NCBI RefSeq assembly: GCF_963576675.1
Contig: NC_088917.1
Location: forward strand, 12,552,001-12,616,000
Direction of reading: 5' to 3'
DNA from: Euphorbia lathyris
Lineage: Eukaryota; Streptophyta; Magnoliopsida; Malpighiales; Euphorbiaceae
Length of the DNA: 64,000 nt
Program-made: the position numbers and the translations under genes
The notes under the pieces: model-generated
What the model was told of the DNA's origin: nothing
Seen by the model: the letters and a program-made list of their open reading frames with translations, nothing else
Database searches by the model: none
Shown: in pieces, positions 40,648 to 52,086 of the stretch
How the letters are laid out: each line of letters opens with the position of its first letter
Numbering within the stretch: position 1 is the first letter of the stretch

Positions 40648-41554
40648 TAGACCTGGGCATGGGCCGGGCTCGGGCCGGGCCTGTTGGGCTTTTAATGAAG
40701 TATGATGAGTCCAAGCCCAGCCCAGCCCGTATGAAATTTAATCGGGCTCGGGCCTGAGATATGAATCACAAGCCCGCCCATCTGTATATTTAAAAAATAT
40801 AATTAAATTAAAGTCATGAAATTACTATCAAATTCACAAAAAAAAAACAGAGATAATTCACAAAACAAAAGCAATAGAGCCAAAAACAATAACAATTCAA
40901 AATTAAGCTCAAAATACAATACTATTGTCAATTATTTTCAAAAAAAAAAAAGAAACAGTACCAAAATCAAAGAGCAATGGATCTCTCCAAGCTAAACAAT
41001 GCAACAAATCAAAATCATGACAAAAACACAGTGAAATTACGAGAATCTTACAGGGCAGAGGATTAGAGAGAGAAAACGGGAGTGAGAAGAAATAGGGGGA
41101 AGGAGATAGTCGACAGATGAACGAAAAGGAAAGGAGGCGGCAAAAGAGGGTTCCCTGCGGCGGCGATGAAGGACGACGGTGAAGGACAGGAAACGCGAAG
41201 TGAAGGAGGGCTCTTCTCTTTGTGTTTGTTGTGTGCGGCTTTTGGAACTTTGGATGGAGGAGTGGGGAATTTAGGTTAAACAACAAATTTTAAATATTTT
41301 TATTTTTTTTTATAAAATTATATTATAATTAATATTTATCTAATTATATAATATATTATAATATATATGTTATATCAGATCGGGTCGGGCTTGCCTGATA
41401 TAAAATGTGTAAAGCCCAAGCCCGTCCAGTTTTTGACAGGCTTATACGGGCTTGGGTCGGGTCGGGCCGGGCCTGAATGCATTTTATGTGTCTAAGCCCG
41501 GTTAAATGGGCCTAGGCCTGGGCGGACGGGCTCGCCGGCCCATGTCCAGGTCTA
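40648..41554. mobile_element. Non-autonomous hAT element 4 in the copia-2 LTR
   Basis: Termini are TAGACCTGGGCATGGGCC and, from the right on the other strand, TAGACCTGGACATGGGCC. They are flanked by an exact 8-bp duplication, TCTCTAAC (40640-40647 and 41555-41562). The subterminal parts are GGGCCGGGC-rich. There is no transposase; the minus-strand frame 40909-41286 is not recognisable. Confidence 0.93.
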
Positions 41555-41563
41555 TCTCTAACA

Positions 41564-41960
41564 CCTCTATTTTGTAAAATTGTAAATCACAAACCTTTAT
41601 TTGCAAATAGAGAAAATCAGGAGCATTTTTTATACTTTATCCTTATAAATATAAAATCCTAAAATATAGATCATAGATATTAATTTATAAAACCTAAATT
41701 CTAATTTAAAAATAAACACTAATAAATTATGAGCATGGACTAGAAAAGCATAAAAAATAAAAAGGAAAAACAAAACCGAGAAAATAGAAACATATAATTA
41801 TCTTATATATTTAATTTTGCATATAAAAAAATATAATGTTTATTTAATACTAACCGTTTAACGAAAATAGAAATTGAATATTTGATAATAGTATTAGACA
41901 AACGTGTTCTATTGATAGAAAACAAAAAAGCAAACTACATTAATGTAAAATAAAAAATAA
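41564..41960. other. A+T-rich spacer, nothing recognised
   Basis: No frame, terminal repeat or RNA gene could be supported. It lies between the copia-2 LTR and the tandem array. Confidence 0.45.
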
Positions 41961-41962
41961 AA

Positions 41963-42650
41963 GGTGATTTGTCACGTAATTTCCTATTTTAAAGATGTAT
42001 TAGCATATTTAGCTTTGTCCATTTTATGGCATAATCACCTTGGTCATGTATCTGTATCCAAAATGACTCATATTCCATGTATATCTCAATTGTGAAATAT
42101 GAAATTACGTGACAAATCACCTTTTATTTTTTTTACAGAACAAAGCTAAATATGGAATATGAGTCAATTTTTTAGAAAATTGAGATATACATGGAATATG
42201 AGTCAATTGTGAAATAGGAAATTACGTGACAAATCACCTTTTATTTTTTATTTTTACAGAACAAAGCTAAATATGGAATATGAGTCAATTCTTTAGGAAA
42301 TTGAGATATACATGGAATATGAGTCAATTGTGAAATAGGAAATTACGTGACAAATCACCTTTTATTTTTTTTACAGAACAAAGCTAAATATGGAATATGA
42401 GTCAATTCTTTAGGAAATTGAGATATACATGAAATATGAGTCAATTATGAAATAGGAAATTACGTGACAAATCACCTTTTATTTTTTTACAGAACAAAGC
42501 TAAATATGGAATATGAGTCAATTCTTTAGGAAATTGAGATATACATGGAATATGAGTCAATTGTGAAATAGGAAATTACGTGACAAATCAACTTTTTTTT
42601 TTTTTTACAGAACAAAGCTAAATATGGAATATTTCAGTTTGCTTATGAAA
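41963..42650. repeat. Tandem array, period 116-121 bp, with an inverted leading copy
   Basis: ATTACGTGACAAATCA recurs at 42104, 42221, 42342, 42459 and 42575 (steps 117, 121, 117, 116). Between come ACAGAACAAAGCTAAATATG, GGAATATGAGTCAATT and TTGAGATATACATG. An inverted partial copy (GGTGATTTGTCACGTAATTT) lies at 41964-41983, so the left end can fold on itself. Differences are mostly in T-run length. No coding potential. Confidence 0.88.
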
Positions 42651-42659
42651 CATGGAATG

Positions 42660-43560
42660 CTATTTATAATTCAAGGTTTGAATTGATGAAACTGTTTGAT
42701 GCATATGAGCTTCGTTATCGACTTCGGAATAGGAGATTGTTCTTGGGCTGATTGCTCCTATTTCCACAAGAATGTAGGCTTTGGTTCTATATGTGAGAGC
42801 AAAAGACGTTTCTACGGTGGGTGTCCTTGGAGTTGTTCGGTATGCCCATAAAACATTTTGTAGCTCATCAATCCAAGAGCTCTTCAATTTTTCCAACTTT
42901 TCTTCAATTCTTACACTATCATTCTATTGGTTACCTCTGTCGTGCCATTGGTTTGTGGATGAGCCACAAAGGTAAATTGAAGCTTTAGGTGCAAGTTTTC
43001 ACTTATGTCCGAAAAGCATTATAATAAAATTGCTTGCCATTATCGGTGATGATGGTATGTAGAATCTCGAACCATCATAAAATCATTTTTTCAACAAATG
43101 AAATAATGTGAGAGGAGGTGATATTAGAGACAGCTTCGGCTTTAGCCTATTTTGTAAAATGGTCTACTGCTACTATCTAGAATTATTTTTTCCTCTGGCT
43201 GTTAGGAAAGCTCCAACTATATCAATTCTTCATGTTCGGAAGGGCCAGACAGGTTGAATGGCCCTTATGGCTGAAGTTGGAGACCAGATTATAGGTGCAT
43301 AATTTTGATAGATAAAACATTTATGTACAAAATCAGTCGCATCTTTGGACATCTTAGGCCAATAAAATCCTTACATATGTGCTTTCCTTGCTAAAGCCTC
43401 ATTTCCTTCATGAGCTCCTCATATCCCCTCATTAATTTCTTGCAAGATGTACTTGGCTTCATAAAAACCAACACTTTAAACAAGGCCGATGAAAAGACTT
43501 TCGATAAAGAATATTGTCGATGAGTGAATATCTGCATGACTTTCTGACCACTTTAATATG
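42660..43560 (-). pseudogene. Ty3/gypsy integrase fragment
   Basis: The frame 42660-42896 reads SWIDELQNVLWAYRTTPRTP, then TSFALTYRTKAYILVEIG, the gypsy integrase pattern 'W.EELP.VLWAYRTTPRT.TGETPF.LTYG.EA.IPVEIG'. At higher coordinates the match continues in broken frames (QFYYNAFRT; an HPQTNGQ-like stretch; an 'IVAVDHFTKW.EAEA' stretch near 43170). It has many frameshifts and stops and lacks the rest of the element. Confidence 0.8.
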
Positions 43561-44180
43561 CTCATTCTTGTCTTCTGGTAGGATTCTTGTAGTAAGATAA
43601 GAATATATATGTGTTTCCGCCTTTTTGAGATTGGTGCGAGCGTGCCATAATGTTTATAGAAAACTTACAAAAGTATAAGAAATGACTTCTAATCAAATGA
43701 TTGTGTAAAGTTAAAAGGACGAAAAACGTAAAGGTTCGAAATTAAAACCATAAAGAAAATGGCTTAATTAGAATAAACAATGGCGAATTGAGAATAAAAT
43801 GCTTGAAATCAAATTTGAAATCTAAGGATTACAAACTTAAGAATTGAAATATCAGTCTTTTAAATTGAAATGAAGATTGTAAACTATTGAATTATTGAAA
43901 GAAACTATATATTCTTTAGGACTAGAATTGGGAAAATGAAGAATTTAAAGAAATTGGGAGAGAGTTGAGTTGAGTTTGATTTTAGTTGATTTTAGTTGTT
44001 TGTCTCGTTTTCTGGTGTTGATTCTGTATTTATGCTGTAAATATTCTACAGGTAACTTTCAAATAAGGATGCTCCCACGTCCAAATAAGGATGCTCCCTA
44101 ACTGCTTTTACCCACTATCCATAAAACAAGGTTGCTCCCCAACTGTTTTCCTCCACTACCTCATGTCAACTTCCACACAC
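43561..44180. other. Flank of L1-B, no gene recognised
   Basis: This is A+T-rich with a direct repeat CAAATAAGGATGCTCCC (about 44062 and 44081) and a related GGTTGCTCCCCAACTG nearby. The last 15 bases before 44196 are the target copy for L1-B. It may be remains of the gypsy element to the left. Confidence 0.4.
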
Positions 44181-44278
44181 GACACAAATGTTGTTTTTTT
44201 TAATGAAGGTTGGGACGCGAAGGCAGGCCGGACATCCCAACTAGGTTGGCACCTCCGACACAGCCAATAACCCGAATT

Positions 44279-46419
44279 TTATTGAAAAAAGAAAAGAATT
44301 ACAGATAGGGAGAAGAAAGAAACCAAAAAGAAAAGAAAAGAAAAGCTAGAGAAACGAATGTGACCTACATTACATAGATCGTCAAACAGAAATGATTGAC
44401 AAAAGTGGGGAGCCGTATCCCACCAGTGATTAGAAACAACCGATTGACCAAAACCAGCAAGCCGATCCGCTACCTGGTTGCCTTCTCTAAAAAGGTGTGT
44501 GATTATCCAGTTCATATCAGATAGTTTTGCTATACAATTGCACCAATCTCTTTTAATTCTCCACGGAACTTCCGTCAGTTTATTTCGAAGAAGATGAACC
44601 GCATGGCTAGAGTCAGATTCTATCCAAAGATTTCTCCAGTTTCTCTCCCACGCAGTATTAACTGCAAAAAATATCACTTTGAGTTCAGCCACAAGTGTCG
44701 TCGCCTCCTGTATCGGAATCGCAAAGCTTCCAACCACGAAGCATCTGCTATTTCGGAAAACTCCTCCTGCCCCAGCATTCCCAGAATTGTTTGTTGCACC
44801 ATCTGTGTTTACCTTTAGCCACCTCGATGGCGGTTCCATCCATCTGATAACCACGCAATCCGGCTCAAGCGGTGGTCTGCCACGAACAGCAGCAGCAGAA
44901 CGCTCCCTGATATAGTGCAGCAGCTGATATCTTAAAATTTGGATTGAAGGGAGATCGTTGTCAAAAATAGCTCTGTTCCGAATGAACCATATGAACCAAA
45001 TGCAGGTAACCATAGAGAATATCCAGCCTTTCTTCAAGCTCTTCCTCACTCGAATCTCGCGGATTCTATTAAAGAACCCTGTAAACTCGCTATTAAAATA
45101 GCAGCTAACTCCAAAAGTCTCAAAGACAACATTCCACAGGTCTTGAGCCACCTGACAATTAACAAATAAATGATTAATTGATTCACCCTCAACTTTGCAC
45201 AGTTCACATCTCTGCGCTAGATTCATTCCCCGGGTTTGAAGCTGCTCCTGTACCGCCAATCTGCCGTTCAGAATTAGCCAGCAGGTGACGGCTCTTCTAG
45301 GGGGCACGAAAGGATTCCAAATGAAATTGCTCCAATTGACTGATTCCCCCTGACTGAGCTCACAGTAATAGTCCTTCACGTTAGTCTTCCGGAGTTAGCC
45401 GACTGCCATTTGCAAGCGTCGGGCTCATCAGTACCCTCAACGCGTCTAACGTTGCCCTGCACATTATCAGGAAGATTCTGAAGGTTAATCCATTCCCCAT
45501 TCAATCTGAATTCATGCAACGGTTTGTGAAGTTTAGCCTGGTCTTTTCTAGGAATCTTAATCTGGTCTGCAACTGAAGGCACAATCCATCTGTCGGTCTA
45601 GAAGTTCAGATCAGATCCCTCCCTAAACCACCAGACAGAATCTAACCTTACCTGATCATAAGTAGTTCTCAAAGAGGGCCAAATAGTGGAGGTAGCAATG
45701 AGTCATTTCGCCAAGCCAGATGGATCAAGGAAACGAAGTCTAATCAGTGATGCCACAAAACTCTTACCCTACAGAAGCTCCCAACAAAATTTTACAATCA
45801 ACGCTAGATTAAAAAGCCTAAAATCTTTGATTCCCAAACCTCCATTGCTTGTTTGCTGACAGCAGATTCTCCAAGGGACAGTGATTAGCTTCCTTTTATC
45901 CCTATCTCCGGTCCAAAGGAAATTTCGAACAGCTTTGTTGATTCGAGAAATCAAAGCAGCGGGCCATTTGTACAAGAGGAACGAGTGCACAAGAGCACCA
46001 GTGAGAGAGGATTTAATCAGCGTTAGCCGACTAGCAAACGATAAAGCTTTACCCCGCCATAGGCTGAACTTGCTTAAAAACTTGTCAACAAGCGGCTGTA
46101 GAAATCTAGCCCTAGGGGGCCCCTGAAACAAAGGAACGCCTAGGTAATTAAAAGGAAGAGAGGCCGTCTTAATGCCCAGTCTGTCAGAAAGCCGAATTTT
46201 GCGAGCAGCGGTTATGAAATTTCCATAAATGGCCTACGATTTCTCCCAGTTAACTGCTTGACCAGAATTAGCTTCATAGAGGCTAAATAATTCTCTGATA
46301 CAGTTCATATTTTTTAACGAGGCACGGCAAAAGATCATCATGTCGTCTGCATATAAGAGATGAGAGGGAAAAGCATCACTTCTAGCATAAATCATAGGGT
46401 CTAAATTACCATCATCAAC
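44279..46419 (-). pseudogene. L1-B ORF2, C-terminal part (RT end, zinc region, RNase H)
   Basis: From high to low coordinates: LLYADDMMIFCRAS (the RT catalytic YADD, near 46340), NSGQAVNWEKS, NYLGVPLF, the FLWTGDRDKRKLITVPW block, then a CELCKVEGESINHLFVNC zinc-finger-like RT-associated region near 45185. RNase H follows: KVNTDGATNN, ELKVIFFA, ESDSSHAV and GNQVADRLA. The Asp, Glu and Asp of the active site are all present, unlike L1-A. A hydrophobic Phe/Ser-rich tail ends at the stop at 44279. In-frame stops occur near 46233, 45770, 45700 and 45600. Confidence 0.87.
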
Positions 46420-46424
46420 CTGAT

Positions 46425-47837
46425 TGTTGGTCCCGTGTAACGCAGTAGGATTAGTTCCAAAGGGGGGTTAGGAACTAATGTAACTTTTTCGCTTAATAAT
46501 GTTGACTTAATTAAATGTTTGACAATTCAAATCAGCTTTAGGTCAGCAAGACTGAGTGAGGTGTGAGACAGCTTTAATTAGATACTGACTAGAGCTGTTT
46601 CAATTGTGAGTTGGGAAATAACACTTTGAGTTAGCTTCCAACTCAGCACTCTGATTACTCAGCGTCGGCTTATATAAATTATTTACTGAGCAATTTTAAG
46701 CAAGTAACACATACATACACATATATATATATATATATATATCAAGAGAAAGAGTTAAAGATTACTCAGCAGACTTATCCTAGTTCGGCCTCACCGCCTA
46801 CGTCCAGTCTCCGGAATCCTTCCGAGCTTTTTCAATCCTCTACTGAGCTCTTTAAAGGTAGAGCACAAACCTTTTACAATAGCAACTGAGTATGCAAGAG
46901 TACCGTCCTCTATTCGTCTACTCAATCCTATCTACCACTGAATACTATAACCGAGTATTCAGATTTTCTCTACCACTGAGTACTATAACCGAGTACTCAG
47001 CTTCACTCTTCTAACCTTTACAATTGATACAAAAGTTTGTTCTCACTCAAAATAAGAACACTTTAGATGAATAAAATTCACTCTAGACTTTTACACAATG
47101 ATTGGAGTTTGGTGTAAGATCTTGCTTTGTTTCTTTTCAGACAGCTTCTATTTTGGAATTTTCACTCAGTGAAGATTAGCTTTTCTGTCTGTATCTCGTA
47201 TGTGTCTTATGTGTGTATGATCCAAGTGATGGACTTGTCTATTTATAGTGAGTTCTGAAGCTTCAATGATTTGAAAATCCGACATAGCCGTTGTGAGAAG
47301 AACGGTCTTCTTCGTCATCACATGGTCAGCTTCCAGAACCGCAGGCCAATCCTGTCTTCTGATTTTCACAGGAGCCAGGCTTGCCAGATTCATCTTCTTA
47401 CGCTAGGTTTGTCTTCTTGCACCAAGTTTGTCTTCTTGCCAAAAGTCAGACAGTCCATGCATCTCGAAAAGGTCTTTAAAATGGATTTCCAAGACTTCTG
47501 ATTTGTGTCAGACCTTGTCTGTCAAGTTGACGGATCATTGACGCTGACTTGGTTGTTGCTCAGCTTGACTCAGCGACTTCGCCTTCAAGCTTCTCTGAAG
47601 AAGACATTTCTTTCGTAAGGCTGAGTTGCATTCCAATCAGCTTCCGCTGTGTGTCTTGCTCATGCTGACTTTGTTCTGTCTTTCTTTTATAAGCTTTCAG
47701 TTCCTGTTCTCGTCAGGCAACTTACTCAACATTGAACAAACTCATTAGTACAATTAAATCAAAGCACTTAAATTTAATTGTTTTAATCATGGGAATAATT
47801 TTGTCAAATCAAAATCATGTGGAAAGGTGTTTCAACA
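46425..47837 (-). repeat. Sirevirus 3' LTR
   Basis: On the plus strand it runs from TGTTGGTCCCGTGTAACG to GGTGTTTCAACA, so the true orientation is minus. It contains a minus-strand TATAAATAG (plus 47239-47247), an (AT)n tract near 46722-46742 and two 25-base palindromes (46938-46962 and 46976-47000). Confidence 0.93.
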
Positions 47838-47850
47838 AACTCCCCCATTT
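47838..47850 (-). other. Sirevirus polypurine tract
   Basis: On the minus strand AAATGGGGGAGTT abuts the 3' LTR directly. A second similar purine run lies at 47934-47941 (GGGGGAGT), which fits the multiple purine tracts reported for Sireviruses. Confidence 0.8.
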
Positions 47851-48333
47851 TGATGTTGGCAAAAGTATTCAATTAAGGAACTCAGTGTTGAGTGTCCCCA
47901 TGATGGTTGACCTTTTCAATGTTTCTGAAAATACTCCCCCGTAAGGGTTGGATCTACTGACTTAGTTTAACTCTAAACCTTCTAAGATTTAATCGAAGTG
48001 AGCCTAAGGCCAGCCTTTGGAAGTAGGTCAAATACTTGGAACATTTAGTCATTTACTCAGTTTTGATACTTAGTTAAGTTCAGGTATCAGAGTTGGGTTC
48101 ATTTATCAGAGTTGAGGTATACTGAGTATAGTTTACTTGTTTATGTTCACAAGTTTTAAGTTGTTGTTCAATGAGTAGTTACATGAGACAGATCAGCATA
48201 TAAACATAGCAAGTAAGCATCGCATATATAAAGACAGTTTGAAGAAAAAATGCTTATATATTAGATATACTCAGTTCAACAAGAATCATGCCATATGAGA
48301 AACACAAGTTACAAGCTGAGACTATTGCTAGTT

Positions 48334-51300
48334 CTATTTCTTGAGATTGACTTGAACTTGGTTCGACTTAGGTTTGGTTTGGCTCGGCTTAGTTGTTCTT
48401 TGTTGCTGAGTTTGGTTGCCTGGGACAGTAGAAGTTGAGCCAGGAGGCTTCTGCTGAGTTTCGGCGGCTGGCTGCTTCGCTTTATCTTTCTCCCCCAGCT
48501 TCTGCTGAGTTCCGACAGCTTGCTTTGCTTGATCTTTCTCCCCCATTTTTCCAGCATCATGAGATGGAAGGGGAGGAGCAAAGAATTGACCCTGTTGAAC
48601 AGCACGAGTCAATATGGTGGAATAATGTTGCATGTGGCTCGTACTATCCTTAAGACCCGTAAAGACCTGCAGTCCATCTGCCATACTTTAAGAGGGGATT
48701 TTGATGTGTGCGTTGAGCATACTGAGTAAAAACTCAAGAGACTTCCCTATCCAAGTGATGGAATCCGTCAACCGTGCATAGGATTGATAGTACATCCCGA
48801 GTAGCGAAGAATCATACGAATGATGCTGGGCATTGATGTGCCTAACATGCGCAAGTGTTGACCGGGTGCAGTGAAGTATATCATTGGTCTTTACTTGGTC
48901 AGTGTCCATTTCCTCTTTGCTTAGGTTGAGTAGGCGAATTGCTTCACCAATCTGTTCAATGGAGCATTGAGAGGTGGAGGAGATAAGTTCACAAGCTCCG
49001 ACTAGCTCAGAGGTCAGCTTGGCGAACTGTTGAGTGACCTCAACAGAGGTTGCAGATGTTGAGTTCGCAGCTAATAAGGCATTAAGTTTTCCTTCGATGG
49101 AGTCTATATGGTTTACCATCATCAGCTGAAGTTCAGCCAGTTTGACCATGAATTCTTGCTTGGGCTGCTTTGAGACCAAGGAGGTCATAACACTCATCAG
49201 CTCCTTAAGACCTTTAAGTTCGGTCAGAAGTTGCATGACGGATGAAAATTGAGTAGACTCAGCAGGAGTGGACCCAGCAGCATCGGCGTGAGACTGATCT
49301 ATTGCCTGGAGAAGCATATATGCTGAGTTGATGATTCGCCGGCCTGACTCAGAGGCATTTAGGAACTTGTACGAATCATCTTCAGATAGGTTTTGAGTAG
49401 TCTCAGGGACCACTTTCTGGTTAGCGGCAGGTGGTGGAGTGTTTTGGTGCTGCCCAGAAGTAGAAGTGCCAGCTTGGCCAGTAGCTGCACTTGTGGTATT
49501 TAAGTCAGCAACGGGAGCTGACTGATTTATTATCTGCTCAGTAGATGATGGAAGTGGTTGCTCGGCAGTCTTATTAACCTGCTCAGGGTCAGTCTGGAGT
49601 TGAGTTGAACTTTGAGGTGGAGGCAACTCAGCACTGTCTTTAGGAGGTGGAGTTTCCTTTGCTAGCTCTTTGTGTTGAGCAGCAGGAACTTCGAGCATTT
49701 GCTCAGTGGAAGGATGAGCAGAGGTGTCGACAGAAATTTGACCCTTAGTGGCTTGTTCCTTAGCTTGAGAAACAGAGGCTTGTTTTTCCTTTACTTGGTC
49801 CGGAGTGGGCTCAGTGATGTCGGTGAAGAACTGGAATTGGAGCCCAGTTAAGTCTGTGATTGGGTCCCTCAGTGGTGATTCATCCAGCAGATCTATAATG
49901 CTGGGATTTTGAGCTTTGCGTTTGAAACGCTTGTCCGCACTGCCCTTTTGAGTTTTGGTTGGAGGAGAAGGGCCAGCAGCAGGAGAGTCTGGTGACTCAG
50001 AAGAGAAGTTGAGTCCTAAGTCAGCATAAGGTTCTCCTCAACCTTGTCCTTCACTGGAGACTTAGCTCCTTGCTCATTAGCCTGCTCAGTGGCAGCTGTT
50101 TTACTTGGCTCGGCAGAATGTACCTTGTCAGCTCGAGCCAGATCTTCAGTACAACCTTGATCTTCCTCTTGATCACAAGGTGTCTTTTCCAGGTCGATCT
50201 CCTGAGCTCGCAGGAAGTGAGAATCCTTGGTGACGACAAAGTCAATGGGGGCAGCTTCTAAAGGTGTCATCACAGAGGTCTTCTTCCTCTTTAAGGGTTG
50301 CTCAAGAGTCTCCTCACTCTCTTCTTCAGGATCAGCTCTTTCCTTCCTTTTCTCAACTGACTCTGCCTTCTTTTGCACTGACTCAGCATGTGCAGTTTTC
50401 TTTCCACCAACCACCACCCTGATTTTCTTGGCAGTCTTGTTAATATCTTTAGCTAGTTGGGTTGAGGATTGGTCAGCTTTCCTTTTTCTTTCCTGCCGAG
50501 TTCGCTCAGCCGGTGCTTCTACGACTACTACTTTCTTCCCTTTCTTTGATAGCTCAGCAGTTGTCTCTTCAACCACATCATCCTCAGCAGGAGCTTCTTC
50601 AACCATGGGTCCCTTACCCTTCTTCGGTTTGATAGGAAGGTTGTGAGCTAAGCCGAATAGAATTTCGGAGGTGATCTCAGTGCCTTCGACGTCAATTTCC
50701 CCCTTTAGGCTGACCTTGTGATCCTGAAGGATTTTGGTGATTAGGGAGCCCATCCTGAGGATCCCAGTGCTCCGTTGAAAAGCCCCAATAAGAAAGACGG
50801 GCATATTGAGCAGCTTGTAGGTCAGTATGTGCCAGATAAAGCACTGCTCAAAGTTTAATGTGGAGGAGGAGGAGTTGACTTGGGAAAGAGGAAGTTGGTC
50901 AGGATGTAGTGAGCTTGTTTCTGAGGCTGACCCATGCTGGTGCTGGAGATTTCACCTTTGTGATTTTTGGGTTTGCAGAACTCGGCATTGTAATCGATCT
51001 GTTTTTAGTCATTTGTTCATCTCAATTCTGCACCTTCTGCCTTAAGCTTTAGCAGGATGGAAAGGTAAGAGGGAGTTATGGTGATGTCCTTGTTCTTCAC
51101 CTTAGTGATCAAATAATCATCGTCGTCCTCAGCGACCATTAGATTCGTATAAAACTCCTTTACTAGTTGCGGGTAAGTTGTTCCGGGGAGAGAGAAGAGG
51201 TCAGTCCACCCATTCTTTGAAATCTAGTCATAGAAGGGTTTTTCTTCCTCGATGAAGCCTCCAGAAAACCATCGAGAATGGTTGACGTTAAGGCCTTTGA

Positions 51301-51568
51301 TACTGTTGAAGACCTGATAGAATTTCCTCTCCTTGGGTTTCTTATTTTTCTTTTCCTTCTTTTTCTTCGATGGAGTTGTTTGGTCAGTGTTAGGGTTTTC
51401 GCCGAGGATGCTGACCTCGGGCATCATTTGGTCATGCTGACCATGGATCTGTTCCTGAGACTCAGAGGAAGTCTCATTATATTCCTACTCAGCAGGAGAT
51501 GGAGGATTAATGTCGGAGCGGTTGTCGTCGTATTGCTCACCGGACATATTCTGGGAATCGTTCGACAT
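48334..51568 (-). pseudogene. Sirevirus 3' ORF (env-position protein), broken
   Basis: The ATG is at 51568 (MSNDSQNMSGEQYDD). A basic KKKKEKKNKK stretch and KFYQVFNSIKGLNVNHSRWF come first. Next are YPQLVKEFYTNL and ITPSYLSILLKL near 51150-51070, and FIWHILTYKLLNMPVFLIGA (about 50850-50780). A long charged Lys/Glu/Ala-rich region with RKRKADQ-like basic patches follows, then a Gln/Thr-rich coiled region (48688-49698) and a Gln/Lys-rich tail. TAG stops lie at 51485 and 51224, a frameshift near 50020 and a TAA at 48688. No signal peptide or membrane span is seen. The middle part resembles the Athila 3' ORF. Confidence 0.72.
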
Positions 51569-52086
51569 GGTGTTCTTGAGGATCTTTGAGAGAGATAGAA
51601 GATTAGGGAATTGAGAGAGAGAGAGAGATCGAGTGCGAATTGTTTCAAGCGTAAAGAGGAGTTAGTGGGAATTCGTCCACTATTTACAGTCGGTGCGTGT
51701 TGATCTGATAGGTCAGCATGGCGGTTCGTTTTTGAATCAATCAACGACATTTAATTCTGACATTAATGACACGTTCGGCGTATGGGTTTCTAATCATTAT
51801 GCTTACGTCATCCTAGGTGGCTACTTAAATACACGTGCAAGCATTAAATTTCACAAGTCGTCTTACTCAGCATCTAGGATATAAAACGTTTGGAGTTCTG
51901 AGTGTCGAGTTTAGCGTAAAAGGGGTTCTCAGCATGTGTAGTAACTCAGCTTTTAGCAATCACTCAATATATGTAGCAATTCAACAAGTAGTGATTCTAT
52001 AGCATTCGTATCTACTCAGCATATGATAGTTACTCAACATGTGATGTTCACTCGGCATGATATAATCACTCAACATACTCAGAATT
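51569..52086 (-). other. Sirevirus spacer between pol and the 3' ORF
   Basis: There is no frame of note. It includes short repeats of the ACTCAGCA type and an 18-bp tandem array at 52013-52082. It presumably holds the leader of the 3' ORF. Confidence 0.6.
52013..52082. repeat. Four tandem 18-bp units, YACTCRRCATRTGATRKT-like
   Basis: Units start at 52013, 52031, 52049 and 52067 with exact 18-bp steps: TACTCAGCATATGATAGT, TACTCAACATGTGATGTT, CACTCGGCATGATATAAT and a partial CACTCAACATACTCAG. Weaker copies extend left to about 51940. It lies right after the end of pol. Confidence 0.85.

Larger units (their letters stand above)
37314..41563 (-). mobile_element. Copia-2: 5' half of a Ty1/copia element, with 5' LTR
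   Basis: On the minus strand it runs LTR (40391-41563, split by hAT 4), primer site, gag, protease remnant, GAG-pre-integrase and integrase. It stops at 37314 where the Tat-like LTR begins. Reverse transcriptase, RNase H and the 3' LTR are missing. The integrase is only distantly like that of copia-1, so the two are different families. Confidence 0.85.

Noticed and set aside
50227..50646. 139-codon plus-strand frame with Ser/Phe-rich sequence
   Set aside because: Antisense shadow of the Lys/Glu-rich part of the Sirevirus 3' ORF.
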